Assembly: GCA_946902985.2 (NCBI GenBank)
Contig: OX336399.1
Coordinates: 162,050,911-162,114,910, forward strand
Source of the DNA: Meconema thalassinum
Lineage: Eukaryota > Arthropoda > Insecta > Orthoptera > Tettigoniidae
Direction of reading: 5' to 3'
DNA: 64,000 bases
The position numbers and the translations under genes were made by a program. Numbering within the stretch: position 1 is the first letter of the stretch; every line of letters starts with the position of its first letter. Positions 10,364 through 21,507 of the stretch are shown in pieces. Under the pieces are notes generated by a model, which had not been told where the DNA came from, made no database searches, and saw nothing but the letters and a program-made list of their open reading frames with translations.

Positions 10364-10831
10364 AAGAAGAAGAAAAGGAAGGTTAGGTATGAGAAGGAAA
10401 TGGGCTGAATACAGTACAAAATATTACAAGACATCTTGCAGTTTATCACAGGACGCTGCAAACTGGTTTTCTGACATACTGAAAATATCTAAGTCAAGAT
10501 GATGAACTTGATTATAGTGGGATAAAATTCTGTTAATCGGCGAGTTTTTATGGTTGTCTGTGTGAACTCTCGGAATAAAGAAAATGTTTCGGAATCTACT
10601 AGGTTTCACAGCTGGTACATATAACGTAATTTTCTCTCGAATTTTAGCGTCGTCAATTTTATTGTTTACTATTTTATAGAGAAAAAGCAGGCCCTGACAA
10701 TTTCGCCTGTGAGATAGTTTTCTGACATTGAAGGAAGGACTGTAATATAAATGTGTACGATTCGTAAGAGGCATAATAGCCAAATCTTTTGTAAAATACA
10801 TATTTTAAGAATTTCTTTTGGATGTTCTCTA
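10173..10831 (-). mobile_element. Jockey-like LINE, 5'-truncated 3' fragment
   Basis: Minus-strand insertion with an (AAAT)n-type tail at 10173-10200, a ~220-base 3' region carrying a GAA/AAG microsatellite (10338-10375), and the RT C-terminus upstream. Residues include IENIQKKFLKYVFYK, then after a frameshift CQGLLFLYKIVNNKID, RFRNIFFIPRVHTDNHKNSP and a stop at 10424. That region is the usual end of Jockey-type ORF2. It is inserted in the opposite orientation to the LINE that hosts it. A possible short duplication TATTAG flanks it. Confidence 0.8.
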
Positions 10832-11217
10832 TTAGCCTTTGTCTGGAGCGTGGCGCTTTATGGAAGTGAAACTTGGACTTTTGGTGCAGCAGAAAGGAGG
10901 AGAATTGAAGCGTTTAAAATGTGGTGTCACAGGAGAACGATGAAGATCAGATGGGTAGATAGGGTTACAAACGAAGAGGTATTAAGACGAGTGGGAGAGA
11001 AGAGATAGGTTGGTAGGTCATATACTAAGACACCCTGGAATAGCAAGCTTAGTTATGGAAGGGAGGGTCGAGGACAAGAACTGTAGGGGTAGACCAAGGT
11101 TAGAATATGTTAAACAGATTACCTCGGATGGGTGTGGTAGCTATGTAGAGATGAAACGATTATCTTAGGCCAGGGAGTGATGGAGAGCTGTATCAAACCA
11201 GTCAAAATACCGAAGAT

Positions 11218-11253
11218 TCAAACAAACAAACAAACAAACAAACAAACAAACAA
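11218..11253 (+). repeat. (CAAA)n tail microsatellite
   Basis: About nine CAAA units directly after the 3' terminus (GAAGATTCAAAC) of the LINE fragment. Sister copies end in CAA-type tails at the same place, so this is an expanded LINE tail. Confidence 0.85.
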
Positions 11254-11636
11254 CAGGTTCCGTAAGCTTGGGTGAGTGTGGAATTATGCCTGATAACCAG
11301 TGTCACTGTGATGGCTGTATCAGTGTGTGTATTTAAAATGCAGGTGAGGATTTGGAAGGAGGCGACCGTGGATTTCGCCTAGAATAGGAGTTGGGACATC
11401 ACGGTAAACCAGCAGACACAACTGGGGATGGGCTCAGGCCGATCACCCAGGCGACCGCTAACTTGGGTCTAATTAAGGAAGCGTGGGACACAAAATACAC
11501 CAGGTGACACTCGTAATATTGTAATTATGAAACATTTATAAAGTTACAACGTCCACTGCTAGGTGTCAGTGACAGTGGCATCTCTGGTCTCTTCTTGAAA
11601 TTGAACTTAATTAAAATACCCTGCTATGGGCACTGG
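11254..11636. other. No gene; scrap of SINE alpha tail
   Basis: No gene seen. The text GATGGCTGTATCAGTGTGTG at about 11311-11332 matches the tail of SINE alpha in reverse orientation; the remainder is unassigned. Confidence 0.4.
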
Positions 11637-11975
11637 CTGCAATTCAAATAAAATTAAGGAAGGGTCGTTGAAAAGAACCGTCCCGGCAAGGTGGTGAAAA
11701 TGGGAACCACGAAAACCAAGGTGGGATCCAAACCCACGCTCTCCCGATGCTAGCGAGGGACGACCTAACACGTTAGCGTACTCGACCACTGTGGCCGGTG
11801 TAGTTAAGAAATTATAATCGAGTGACTATGCGGGACAGTAATGACGTTTAATAGGGGGGTGGGGGGAAGACTAAAACGAGGCTTCGCATTATTCTTAATA
11901 TCTTTGTGAGATTAAATAAAAATAGGCCTATCCCTGTTCATAAATATACACTTTTCAAAACAAGACTTAACTCCT
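11637..11975. repeat. Local duplication, unit A part 1, with tRNA-headed SINE on minus strand
   Basis: Closely matches 17016-17370: AATTAAGGAAGGGTC, GAACCGTCCC, the SINE-like head, TAAAACGAGGCTTC and AAATATACACTTTTCAAAA. The SINE head is on the minus strand (A-box side GTGGTCGAGTACGCTAACGT, B-box GGTTTGGATCCCACC here and GTTCGAATCCCACC in the other copy). Unit A is later broken by a HINE-like element and an RTE LINE. Confidence 0.8.
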
Positions 11976-12392
11976 TATGGGATAGTGGTCTCTATATTAA
12001 CCACCTGTCATAAGAACAGTTTATGCTTTCAAAGATGCTTATAGTTGAATCTTGAAGACAAATTTTGGAGAATTGTCATGCCGAAGTGCTGGTATTTCTA
12101 AAGATCAAATATTATGTAAGTATTTCTACTTGACGAAATGCATTAGATAAAATTTAAATAAAAATAAAAATAAAAACATTAACAATTAAAGTGTAAAAAT
12201 AAAATATAATTATTGAAATAAAAATCATAAAAATAAAATGACAATAATAAATGAAATATAAACATTTAAATAATAAACATAACTATGAAATAATTATGAA
12301 AATAATTGTATAAGTCAATTCAAATTAGTTAATTAATTAATTCAATTAAAACATCAAAATTAAATCTATAAGAACATGAATTGAAAATCAAA
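11976..12392. other. AT-rich, A-rich simple-like sequence
   Basis: Dominated by AAATAAAAAT-type words from about 12145 to 12400; no gene. Similar A/T-rich text follows at 13518-13620. Confidence 0.7.
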
Positions 12393-13517
12393 AACAAGAA
12401 GTTCCGTGACGAACTAAAGAGCCTACTTTTCCTAAAATTTAAGATTCTTACCAATGATTAATCTATATGGATCTATCTAGAATAATGACGAAATTAAGTT
12501 GGTAATATCCAAATTCTTAATTAGTTCGAAATACTCTATACTTGGCATAATGTAGCCTAATAGAAAACTACAGTTGGCAGCCCTGGTGACTGAATATAGT
12601 CTTAGTTCCATCTCTTAAGGTACAGAATACAACATTTGGTTGAAGTCCAATGGATAGCATGGACGTTACATGCAGTCAAACATTGGATCTAACAGCGCCC
12701 TTAAAATCATGTTGGCAACAATGACATACATGTATTGGTCAGAAATAATCTGAAATCATATCATCTATTGTTGTGTCAATTTTGAATGAAATCCATTAGT
12801 TAGTATAGAAGTTACATGCATTTTAATATTGGACCTATCAGCAGGCTTACAGTAGAATCATGTTGGCAGCACTGACGTATATAAGTTACTCCAAATTAAT
12901 ATAGAATGCCAGGTATTATACGTGTGCATAGTTTAAAACTGTCGGCTTGCATACTTTCTGATATATGGGTATTTGGATAAAAATTGAGAGCATTTACTAA
13001 CAGTTGGCAGCCCTGGTGGCTCTTACAAATACGCTCAGTCATATCTGTTTATGTACACATAGCACATACGAAATTTGGTTGAAATCCAATTGATAGTGTT
13101 GAAGTTATATGCATTTAAAATTTGGACCTATCAGCAGGCTTATAATCATTTTGGCAACACTGCCATGTATGGCCTGCTGGAAATTAAACTGCAATATTAT
13201 TATCTATACGTGTGCCAATTTTGAAATACTGTAGCTCCCATTCATACCTTCCAAGATATACAACATGGAGCTCAAATTTCAATTGCGATTTTTCAGCAGT
13301 TGGTAGCACTGACATTTTCAAATATGGCCGTGAGATATTCAGGTATAGATCTTGACTGCTACCAAATTTTGTTTCGATTGCTGCAGCCGTTTAGGAGTTG
13401 ATAGGGGGGGGGGGACACACACAGCCAGCCAGACAGGAAGACAGACAGACACACATTTGCCCGATCTCATAAGTCTACTTTTTCCTCATTTTTGCAAAAT
13501 GTGAAAAGTAGGCTAAA
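12393..13517 (+). mobile_element. HINE/Helentron-like element, copy in duplication unit A
   Basis: Begins ACAAGAAGTTCCGTGACGAA, has GCCTACTTTTC at 12421, internal degenerate subrepeats, then G-run, (CAGA)n, CCGATCTCATAAGTCTAC and the end TGTGAAAAGTAGGCTAAAAT. Same architecture as 8711-10095 but with fewer internal subrepeats. Confidence 0.75.
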
Positions 13518-13727
13518 ATAAATATATAAACATTAAAATTAGAGAAACAAAAAATAACATTAATTATAATAATTAAAATAAATTAAAATGTGAAAACACA
13601 TAAAAACAAAAAATAATTTTGCCCTGTAAAGAGTTTAGACAAAATTCATTAATTCTGGAGGAGACCAAATCCTAGCTTTTACACATTTACTTGACTAATT
13701 ACTTTTCACACCTTTACGGAAGTCATT
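13518..13727. other. AT-rich linker and duplication unit A part 2
   Basis: AT-rich to about 13620. Then AGACAAAATTCATTAATTCTGG and the following GGAGACCAAATCCT match 17363-17393, showing that unit A resumes here after the HINE-like insertion. Confidence 0.6.
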
Positions 13728-15185
13728 AGCAGATGGCAGGGGTTGCACAGGCAGTCAGAAAGATGAAGAACGGGAAGGCTGCAGGTCCTGATGACATTCC
13801 AGCCGAACTGGAGAAATTACTTGGTCAGCATGGTATTGAACTACTGACATCTCTGTTCAACCAGATTTTGGAAGAAGGTATAGTGCCTCATTTTTGGACC
13901 ACGAATACCACGGTGCCTATTTGGAAAGGCAAGGGCGATGTCAATGAATGTGGCACCTATAGATCTATTCGCCTCCTCTGCCACACGATGAAGATCTTTG
14001 AGCGAATCCTTGACAGTCAACTGCGTGACATTGTCCAGATCACTAGCAACCAGTGTGGCTTCGTGAAAGGATGTGGAACAACGGATGCTATTCACGCAGC
14101 ACGGCTCCTCATTGAGAGATACCGTGAGAGGAACAGGTCTATTCATATCGCCTTTTTAGATCTCGAGAAGGCAGTTGACCGGGTTCCACATGAACTGAAC
14201 TGGTATGCACTCCGTTCACATTGTGTTCGTGAAGAATACATCCGCTGGACACAATTTCTGTATCGTAAGTGCAGTAGTGTTGTGCGATGTCCCGCGGGAA
14301 TCACATCTCCTTTCCCCCATTCAAGGATCAGCCCTGTCTCCACTTCTGTTTATTCTATGCATGGATACAATAACATCAGATATCCAATCGCAACATCCAT
14401 GGACGCTTCTGTATGCCGATGATGTCTTATTGGCTGCAGAAGAACGCAACGTTCTTGAAGAGAAACTGCAGGAGTGGAATACGAGGCTGGCTGAGAATGG
14501 ACTGAAGCTGAATGTCCAGAAAACCGTGTATACGGAGTGTGGGTCACCGACGCCTGGCACCATCCTTGTAGGTAGTCAAGATCTTCAAAGAGTCGACCAA
14601 TTCAGGTATCTTGGCTCCTTGACTCGTTCAGATGGTGACACCCTCCCTGATGCCCGAGCTCGTGTGAGTGCCAGTTGGTTCAAATGGAGGGAGGTAACTG
14701 GAGTCCTCTTTGACCGCAGGTTACCCACCTATCTTAAGGCCAAGATTTAAAAGACCGTCGTGCGTCCAGTCGCCCTCTACGGTTCTGATTGCTGGCCGGC
14801 CTCTGTTAAACACGAGCAAGCCCTGCATGTTATGGAGATGCACATGCTTCGTTCGGTGCTTGGTCTGATGCGACTTGACCATATCAAGAATTACGATGTC
14901 CGAGGGAGGATGGGAGTTGCGCCCATACAGGATAAAATGCGGGAGACTCGTCTACGCTGGTACGGCTACGTCATACGTAGTCACGAACAGTCAGTGGCTA
15001 AAACTGCCTTGTGCCTCAACCCGGATGGTAAACGTCCTCGTGGGCGACCTAAGAAGAGGTGGCTTGATCGCCTTAGAGAAGACATGCGACAGGTTAATCT
15101 GTGTCGGCATGATGCCCTTGACTGACAGAAATGGAGATTGGCATGTAAAGTAGCGTACCCTGCTCCAAAGCGGGACAAACGCTAG
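13728..15185 (+). pseudogene. RTE-type LINE reverse transcriptase, 5'-truncated, broken
   Basis: Reverse transcriptase core of an RTE-type LINE. Seen in order: RKMKNGKAAGPDDIPAE (RT motif 1 region), a stretch with TYRSIRLL, the QCGFVKGCGTTDAI block, FLDLEKAVDRVPHE (motif A Asp), then after a frameshift near 14310-14330 the motif C YADDVLLA at about 14415. The frame stops at 14748 (TAA), then continues with ALYGSDCW, LRSVLGLMRLDHI and GKRPRGRPKKRWLDR. A second stop (TGA at 15123) interrupts the C-terminal tail. The catalytic Asp pair is intact, but one frameshift and two stops make it non-functional. Inserted inside duplication unit A. Confidence 0.88.
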
Positions 15186-15190
15186 GAAGC

Positions 15191-15227
<37 letters not shown>

Positions 15228-15229
15228 AA
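15186..15229 (+). repeat. (GAT)n tail of RTE LINE
   Basis: About 13 GAT units right after the LINE C-terminus, a tail typical of RTE-type elements. Confidence 0.85.
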
Positions 15230-15289
15230 GGGACAGGATTTTTAGTGTTTTACCTATTTTTTCCCCTTACTTCTAAACACAAAAATACT

Positions 15290-15590
15290 TAATACTTTAC
15301 CGAATGACACTCAAAAGAGCCATATTGATGACGTCTGTGGTACCTAAAAATACCTAATTGCAGCCTTGTTTCATTTATTGCAGTTAAGTCCTGAACATTA
15401 AAAGCCTTCAGTCAATATTAATGCGCACTTCTTATTGTGGCCTTCCTCAGCGCAAACACTAATATGAATAGAAAAGCAAGAATTGCTGTACGGGAACAAT
15501 TTTACCATAAAAGAAGGTTGTTTTCAAAACTATTTCTAAAGAATTAATCGTCTAAAACCTAAAAAACACATCATATATATTATTTCAGTA
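15290..15590. repeat. Local duplication, unit A parts 3 and 4
   Basis: 15296-15480 (CACTCAAAAGAGCCATATT, then CTAAAAATACCTAA, GTGGCCTTCCTCAGCG) matches 17405-17600. 15497-15590 (ATTTTACCATAAAAGAAGG, GGTTGTTTTCAAAA) matches 21127-21210. Confidence 0.75.
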
Positions 15591-15594
15591 GTAT

Positions 15595-16372
15595 AGAAAT
15601 ACGGTACGCAGATGATACTGTATTGATTGCAAATAGTTTCGAAGGACTTAAAGAGATTGTTACTATGGTGTATCAAAAGAGTAAACAATATGGCCTTGAC
15701 CTCAACATTAAGAAAACAAAATATATGATAATATCGCGAAAACCAGCATTGTCACAAGTCCTTTTAGTCGATGGACATCAGATTGAGCGAGTCAAGAGTT
15801 TGGTTTATTTAGGACAGAATATTAATGAGAATTGGGATCCTTCGGTTGAAATAAGATGCCGTATAGGGAAGGCTAGATCCATCTTTATGACAATGAAATA
15901 ACTACTATGCTGTCGAGATCTCAGTATGACGCTTAAGAAAAGAATTGTGAAGTGTTATGTTGTCTCCACCCTTCTTTATGGTGTTGAAGCTTGGACCTTG
16001 TCCGTAGCTACAAAAAAGAAGATTCGAGCTTTTGAAATGTGGATATACCGGCGGATTCTTAAAATTTCGTGGACAGAACATGTGAGTAATGCCGAGGTTC
16101 TTCAGCGTGTGAGCAGCCAACCTGAGCTGTTAAACACAATTAAGAAGAGGAAATTGGAATACTTGGGACACATGATGAGGAGTCCAAAATACCGTCTGCT
16201 TCAAGTTATACTTCAGGGTAAAATTGAAGGTCAGCGTGGACCGGGAAGGAGACGAATAACTTGGATGGATAATCTGCGAACGTGGTTTGGGCTGTCTTCC
16301 ACGGAACTCTTCAGGATTGCACAGGATAAGAAGGTGTTAGCCATGGTGGTAGCCAACGTCCGTATCGGATAA
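15595..16372 (+). pseudogene. Second RTE-like LINE, RT C-terminal half
   Basis: Opens in the palm with IRYADDTVLIANSFEGL (motif C, about 15600). It goes on through LNIKKTKYMIISRK and VYLGQNINENWDPS, a TAA at 15899, then in the same frame KKRIVKCYVVSTLLYGVEAW, EMWIYRRILKISWTEHVSN and GRRRITWMDNLRTWFGL to a stop at 16370. A (GAA/AAG)n tail follows to 16393. The N-terminal half is missing (5' truncation) and one internal stop is present. It is a different family from the LINE at 13728, judged by the residues around the shared motifs. Confidence 0.82.
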
Positions 16373-16393
16373 GGAAGAAGAAGAAGAAGAAGT

Positions 16394-17015
16394 ATAGATC
16401 CCTCCTGCGGCACTCACAAGCGATCGATCGTGAAAATGAGCATTCAAATGAAAGAGAATAGACATTAGCAGTGAAGAATTGCACTCTAATTCCATAAATA
16501 TCAATAATTTCTTTAAAAAATTACTTTTAAACAAATGTACGAAGTGTTTGAAAAGCTCTATGCAGGAAGAAGTATGTGTACTCTGAATCGAGTTACAGTC
16601 GACGACGAAGTGTGCGATTTGCAGATATTGTTGATGTATGAAAATACGCTCCATAATTTCTGTCCACTTCACATTTTGGCTGCTGTGACGCCCGTTTCAT
16701 GTCATTTTAACATTCTGAGGTCTTTACTTTATCATTTTGCATGGATTTGAGAAACAGTAAATCAAAGGAATGAGTACTCAAATCGTATAATTTCATAAAT
16801 ATCGAATAACCGGTGAGTGTTATGATGATCCAATATTCAGTGATTGCCTTCTAAGTTAGTGAACGTAGAACTTGGAATTCTAACTGAAACGTAAATAGTG
16901 TTCTATAATCATTTGGTTGAAATAAATACATAACAACCTTTCTCCTTATAAACCTGTTTGGGGAAGTGTGGTTTATGAACATACGAGATTTCTCGCACGG
17001 GTACGCTAGTTTAAA
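16394..17015. other. No recognisable feature
   Basis: No gene or repeat recognised. A 71-codon frame at 16535-16750 has no family resemblance and is not supported. Confidence 0.5.
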
Positions 17016-17600
17016 TATAATTAAGGAAGGGTCAGGGAAGGGCCGTTGAAACGAACCGTCCCAGCCTGGTGGTGGAAATGGGAACCAAGAAAACCATTTT
17101 CAGGAAGGCCAAGGTGGGATTCGAACGCACGCTCTCCCGATGCCACCGAGGCATGACCAACCACGTTAGCGCACTCAGCCACCGCGACCGGTGTAGTTAA
17201 GAAATTATAATGGATTGACTATGCGTGACAGTAATGACATTTAATAGGGGAGGGGGGTTCTAAAACGAGGCTTCACATTATTTTTAAAATCTTTGTGAGT
17301 TTAAATAAAAATAGGCATATCCCTGTTCATAAATATACACTTTTCAAAATAAGACTTAAACAAAATTCATCAATTCTGGAGGAGACCAAATCCTGACTTG
17401 ACCGAATCACACTCAAAAGAGCCATATTCATGAAGTCTGTAGTGCCTAAAAATACCTAAGTTAATTACAGTTTTGTTCCATTTATTGTAGTATAATATGT
17501 CCCGAAGGTTAAAGACCTTAAGTCAATATTAATTTGTACTTTTTAATGTACCGGTTTCGTCCAAATTGTGGCCTTCCTCAGCGTTAATCATACTAATATA
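17016..17600. repeat. Local duplication, unit B (less interrupted), with tRNA-headed SINE on minus strand
   Basis: Collinear with 11637-11975, 13636-13675 and 15296-15480 but without the ~1.6-kb and ~1.6-kb insertions found there. The SINE head at about 17100-17193 (minus) has a good B box, GTTCGAATCCCACC. Unit B continues at 21125 after the HINE-like element and the Helitron. Confidence 0.82.
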
Positions 17601-17602
17601 TA

Positions 17603-19017
17603 ACAAGAAGTTCCGTGAAGAACTATACAGCCTACTTTTCATGCCAATGAGTATTCTACAGAATATGAACCTATCTAGAATAATGACGAAATTAAGTTGC
17701 TAATATCGAAATTTCCAATTAGTTCGAAATACTGTATACCTGGCATAATGTATCCTAATACAGCACTACAGTTGGCAGCCCTGATGACTGAATATATTCT
17801 TAGTTCCATCTCTTAAGGTACAAAATACAAAATTTGGTTGAAGTCCAATGAATAGCATGGACGTTACATGCAGTTAAACATAGGATCTAACAGCGCGCGT
17901 AAAATCATGTTGGCAACAATGTCATGCATGTATTGGTCAGAAATAATCTGAAATAATATGATCTATATTAGTGCCAATTTTGAATGAAATCCATTAGTTG
18001 GTATAGAAGTTACATGCATTTTAAAATTGGACCTATCAGCAGGCTTAGAATCATGTTGGCAGCACTGACGTATATTAGTTACTCCAAATTCGTCTAGAAT
18101 GCCAGGTACTATACGTGTGCAAAGTTTAGAGCTATTGGCTTGCATACTTTCTGATATATTGATATTAGGGTAACAAAAATAAGGACAGCACATATTAACA
18201 GTTGGCAGCCCTGGTTGTTCCTTAGAATACGCATAGTCACATCTGTTATGGTACACATAGCACATACGAAATTTGGTTGAAATCCAAATGATAGTATGGA
18301 AGTTACATGTATTTAATGTTGGACCTGTCAGCAGGCTTAGAATCATGTTGGTAGCACTGACGTATATAAGTTACTCCAAATTAATATAGAATGTCAGGTA
18401 CTATACGTGTGCATAGTTTAAAGCTGTCGGCTTGCATACTTTCTGATATATTGGTATTTGGATAAAATAAATTAGGAGCATTTATTAACAGTTGGCAGCC
18501 CTGGTAGGTCTTAAGAATACGCTCAGTCATATCTGGTTATGTACACATACAACATACGAAATTTGGTTGAATTCCAATTGATAGTGTAGAAGTTATATGC
18601 ATTTAAAAATTGGACCTATCAGGAGGCTTATAATCATTTTGGCAACAATGCCATGTTTGGCCTCCTGGAAATTAAACTGAAATATTATGATCTGTACGTG
18701 TGCCAATTTTGAAATAGCTGCCATTCATACTTTCCAAGATATCCAACATGGAGCTCAAATTTCAATTGCGGTTTTTTAGCAGTTGGTAGCACTGACATCA
18801 TTTTCAAATATGGCCGTGAGATATTCAGGTATAGATCTTTACTCCTACCAAATTTTGTTTCGATTGCTGCAGCCGTTTAGGAGTTGATAGGGGGGGGGGA
18901 CACACACACAGCCAGACAGACAGACAGAAGGACAGACAGACAGACAGACACACATTTGCCCGATCTCATAAGTCAACTTTTTCCTCATTTTTGCAAAATG
19001 TGAAAAGTAGGCTAAAA
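17603..19017 (+). mobile_element. HINE/Helentron-like element, copy in duplication unit B
   Basis: Starts ACAAGAAGTTCCGTGAAGAA, with CAGCCTACTTTTCATGCC at 17628. Four to five internal subrepeats follow, then a G-run, (CAGA)n (18913-18950), CCGATCTCATAAGTC and the end TGTGAAAAGTAGGCTAAAAA. The longest of the three full copies after 8711-10095. Confidence 0.78.
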
Positions 19018-19569
19018 ATGAGATGGTGTGTGTCTGTGTGTTACTCAATAACGCAAGAACCACTGGTACGATTTAAATGAAAATTTGCATGGATGTAGCT
19101 GATTTACCATGTTTACATATAGGATACTTTTAATTTCGATATTTTGCACTATTAAAAAATGGCGACCATTTTAGTGACGTCACTACACCCGTTGGTTTCA
19201 AAATTTCATATTTCCATATCAAATAAAAAGAGAACGCTAAGAAATAGCAAACTTTTGATGGCACATACGAGCTTCAAAATTTAATTTCCTATCCTAAAGG
19301 TCCTCATCACTTTTCGTGTATCTCCAACGGTTAGCGAGTAAAACCCACATATGTGACGTCACTACACCCTTTGGTTTCAAAATTTCATATTTCCATTTCA
19401 ATTAAAAAGAGAACGCTAAGAAATAGTAAACTTTTGATGCATACACGAGATGTATCATTCAATTTCCTATCCAAAGGGTCCTCATCACTTTTCGTGTATC
19501 TCCAACGGTTAGCGAGTAAAACCTAAATTTGTGCAATAAAACACGGTCAACACCGAGCGGTGCAGTATA
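19018..19569. repeat. Unassigned repeat with a 179-bp internal tandem duplication
   Basis: Units start at 19174 and 19353, each beginning GTGACGTCACTACACCC and containing CAAAATTTCATATTTCC, GAGAACGCTAAGAAATAG and TCTCCAACGGTTAGCGAG. It lies between the HINE-like end and the Helitron start. Probably part of another Helitron-type element, but I see no defined ends. Confidence 0.7.
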
Positions 19570-21124
19570 TCTCTACATATATAAAAATTAAAGTTTGTAT
19601 GTTTTTTTCGCAATTTCTACGGAAATTTGAGTTATTTACGCGTTTCAGACTGTTTTATTATGGATGCAAGCGAAAATAGTTTTTTGGTCTGTCTGTCTGT
19701 TTGTTTGTCTGTCTGTGGACAACTTTGTTCCCTTATAACTCGAGAACGGCTGGGTGTATCAACGTAAAATTTGGTACAGATATCTATCAGAGGCACGACA
19801 CTAATCATTGATGTAACTCTTCTCTGTACCTCTCATAAAAGGGGGCCTACCCCCTTAAAATACTTGCTGAAATAGGCGTAGACGGGCGAGACAAAGCTCA
19901 TTTTCAGCCCCTCAATGTGAGAAACGAAACCACATTTTAAGGCCCTAAAACCAACAGTTTTTGAGACATTTCCAGAAAACTAATTTCATTTAATGCAATA
20001 ACGAAAGAATGCAAGCCGGTTACCTTGGCAACGGAATCTCACAGGTCCATCTATTGCTGTAAGACGCAATACAATTCCATTTATTACATTACTGAGATAG
20101 TTTGCAAACGGCTATAAGGTTATAACGGAACCAAATTAAGCTGTAAAATTTATCAATGTCATATAATGCGCTTAAGGGGGTCAAGGTGTACTCGAGATTT
20201 TTTTCACGCGATTTACACGTGCGGGTGTGGTACGGAAGGTCTATTATATCCCTATCCCTATATTTTCATATTATTATTATAGTTATTATTATACTACGGC
20301 CTACAACGACGAGACCAAGCTTATTTTCAGCCCCTTGGTGTCAGAAACAAAACTCGGTGCCCCTAAATAGCATTAAAGGGTCCCCGAAAAGTACATTTTA
20401 AGGCTCTAAAACCAACAGTTTCTGAGATATTCCCTGAAAACTAATTTCATTTAATAAACTAATGAAGGAATGCAAGCCAGTAACCATGACAACAATATCT
20501 GAAAAGGTGACATCCAACTTTCCATCTATTTCTGCAAGAAGTAAAGCCACTTCATTTATTAAATTTCAGTGAATGTTTGCAAATGGCTATAAGGTTATTA
20601 CGGAATCAACTAAAACTGTAAAATTCATCACTGCGCTTAAGGGGGTCAAGGGGTACCCTAGATTCTTTTCACTCGACTTAAATGTGCGTTATGTCGTACA
20701 GAAGGTCTATTATATCTCCAAACAGAAACATTATTTTTTCAAAAATTCCTGAATTGAAATACGGTAGTTTTTTTCTTTTTTCTTTTAGGAATTTGGGCCA
20801 TTGGAGTCTAAAAAACCTGAATTTTCATGCACCACAAGCCTTTATATAAATTATTAAAGGGGTCTTCCTCTGGATGGGGACTTGACACAACAGTGAAGGT
20901 CAGTTTTATTTGATGTGTATTGCGTTTCGTCTACGAGGTTTTCATTTTTTTTTTACGTCAGGAAGTACACGTTAGGTAAATTTAGTTTCAGAGCATATTT
21001 TAACTAATCATTTTTCTTTGTCGAGAAACAGGTTCCAAGTCTGTAACCATTGCAACAGTAGCTCAATTGATTACGTCTGGTTATTAATACCGAAGACCGT
21101 TCGAAGAATGGGTACTTCTGCTAG
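19570..21124 (+). mobile_element. Non-autonomous Helitron
   Basis: Both ends follow the Helitron rule. The 5' end is TCTCTACATATATAAAAA after an A (19569). The 3' end is CTAG followed by a T (21125), with a short hairpin CCGTTC-GAA-GAATGG (one G.T pair) about nine bases upstream. There is no target duplication, as expected, and duplication unit B resumes at 21125. The interior is non-coding and contains two ~425-bp related segments starting near 19874 and 20299 (shared: CAGCCCCT, CTAAAACCAACAGTTT, AACTAATTTCATTTAAT, GCGCTTAAGGGGGTCAAGG). No Rep/helicase is encoded, so mobility would need a helper. Confidence 0.82.
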
Positions 21125-21507
21125 TTTTACCATGAAAGAGGGTTGTTCTCAAAAATATTTAAAAAAAAGTAATCGCCTATAAGCTAAGTAAGACACACAC
21201 TAACATTTTAAAAAGAACAGATCTGTTACAAAAATATGTTAAATGCAAATGAAATAAATCTTGATTAAAACCAGCTTGAAGAAGGAACAGTGAGATGGAT
21301 GTTACGTAGACAAAAAATTTAGGTTAAGATTAAATTGGTCAGAATGGGTGTAATCATGTTCAAATGTGAAGAAGCTGTGGAATGATGGCCTATTGTTGAG
21401 ATCTGTAGATAGGGCAATATCGAGTATTGACTGAAGTTTATAATCTCCAGGACTTAAGGAACAGGGCTAACTTGGGCATTTTCATGTCACATTATAGTGT
21501 AATAAAT

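Larger units (their letters stand above)
8686..11217 (+). pseudogene. RTE/CFDP2-like LINE 3' fragment, split by two insertions
   Basis: Three collinear pieces of the same LINE that is nearly complete at 23930-27440. Piece 1 is 8686-8710 (ATGGACGAAGCAAAGAGG). Piece 2 is 10096-10172, running to TAGATTTAGGTATTAGG. Piece 3 is 10832-11217, encoding FVWSVALYGSETWTFGAAER, then RRTMKIRWVDRVTNEEVLRR and the C-terminal GRPRLEYVKQI. A HINE-like element separates pieces 1 and 2. A minus-strand Jockey-like LINE separates 2 and 3, with ~16 bases of the host LINE missing there. Dead fragment. Confidence 0.85.

Noticed and set aside
10252..10461. Phe-rich 69-codon frame, minus strand
   Set aside because: Translation of the (GAA/AAG)n microsatellite in the 3' region of a LINE.
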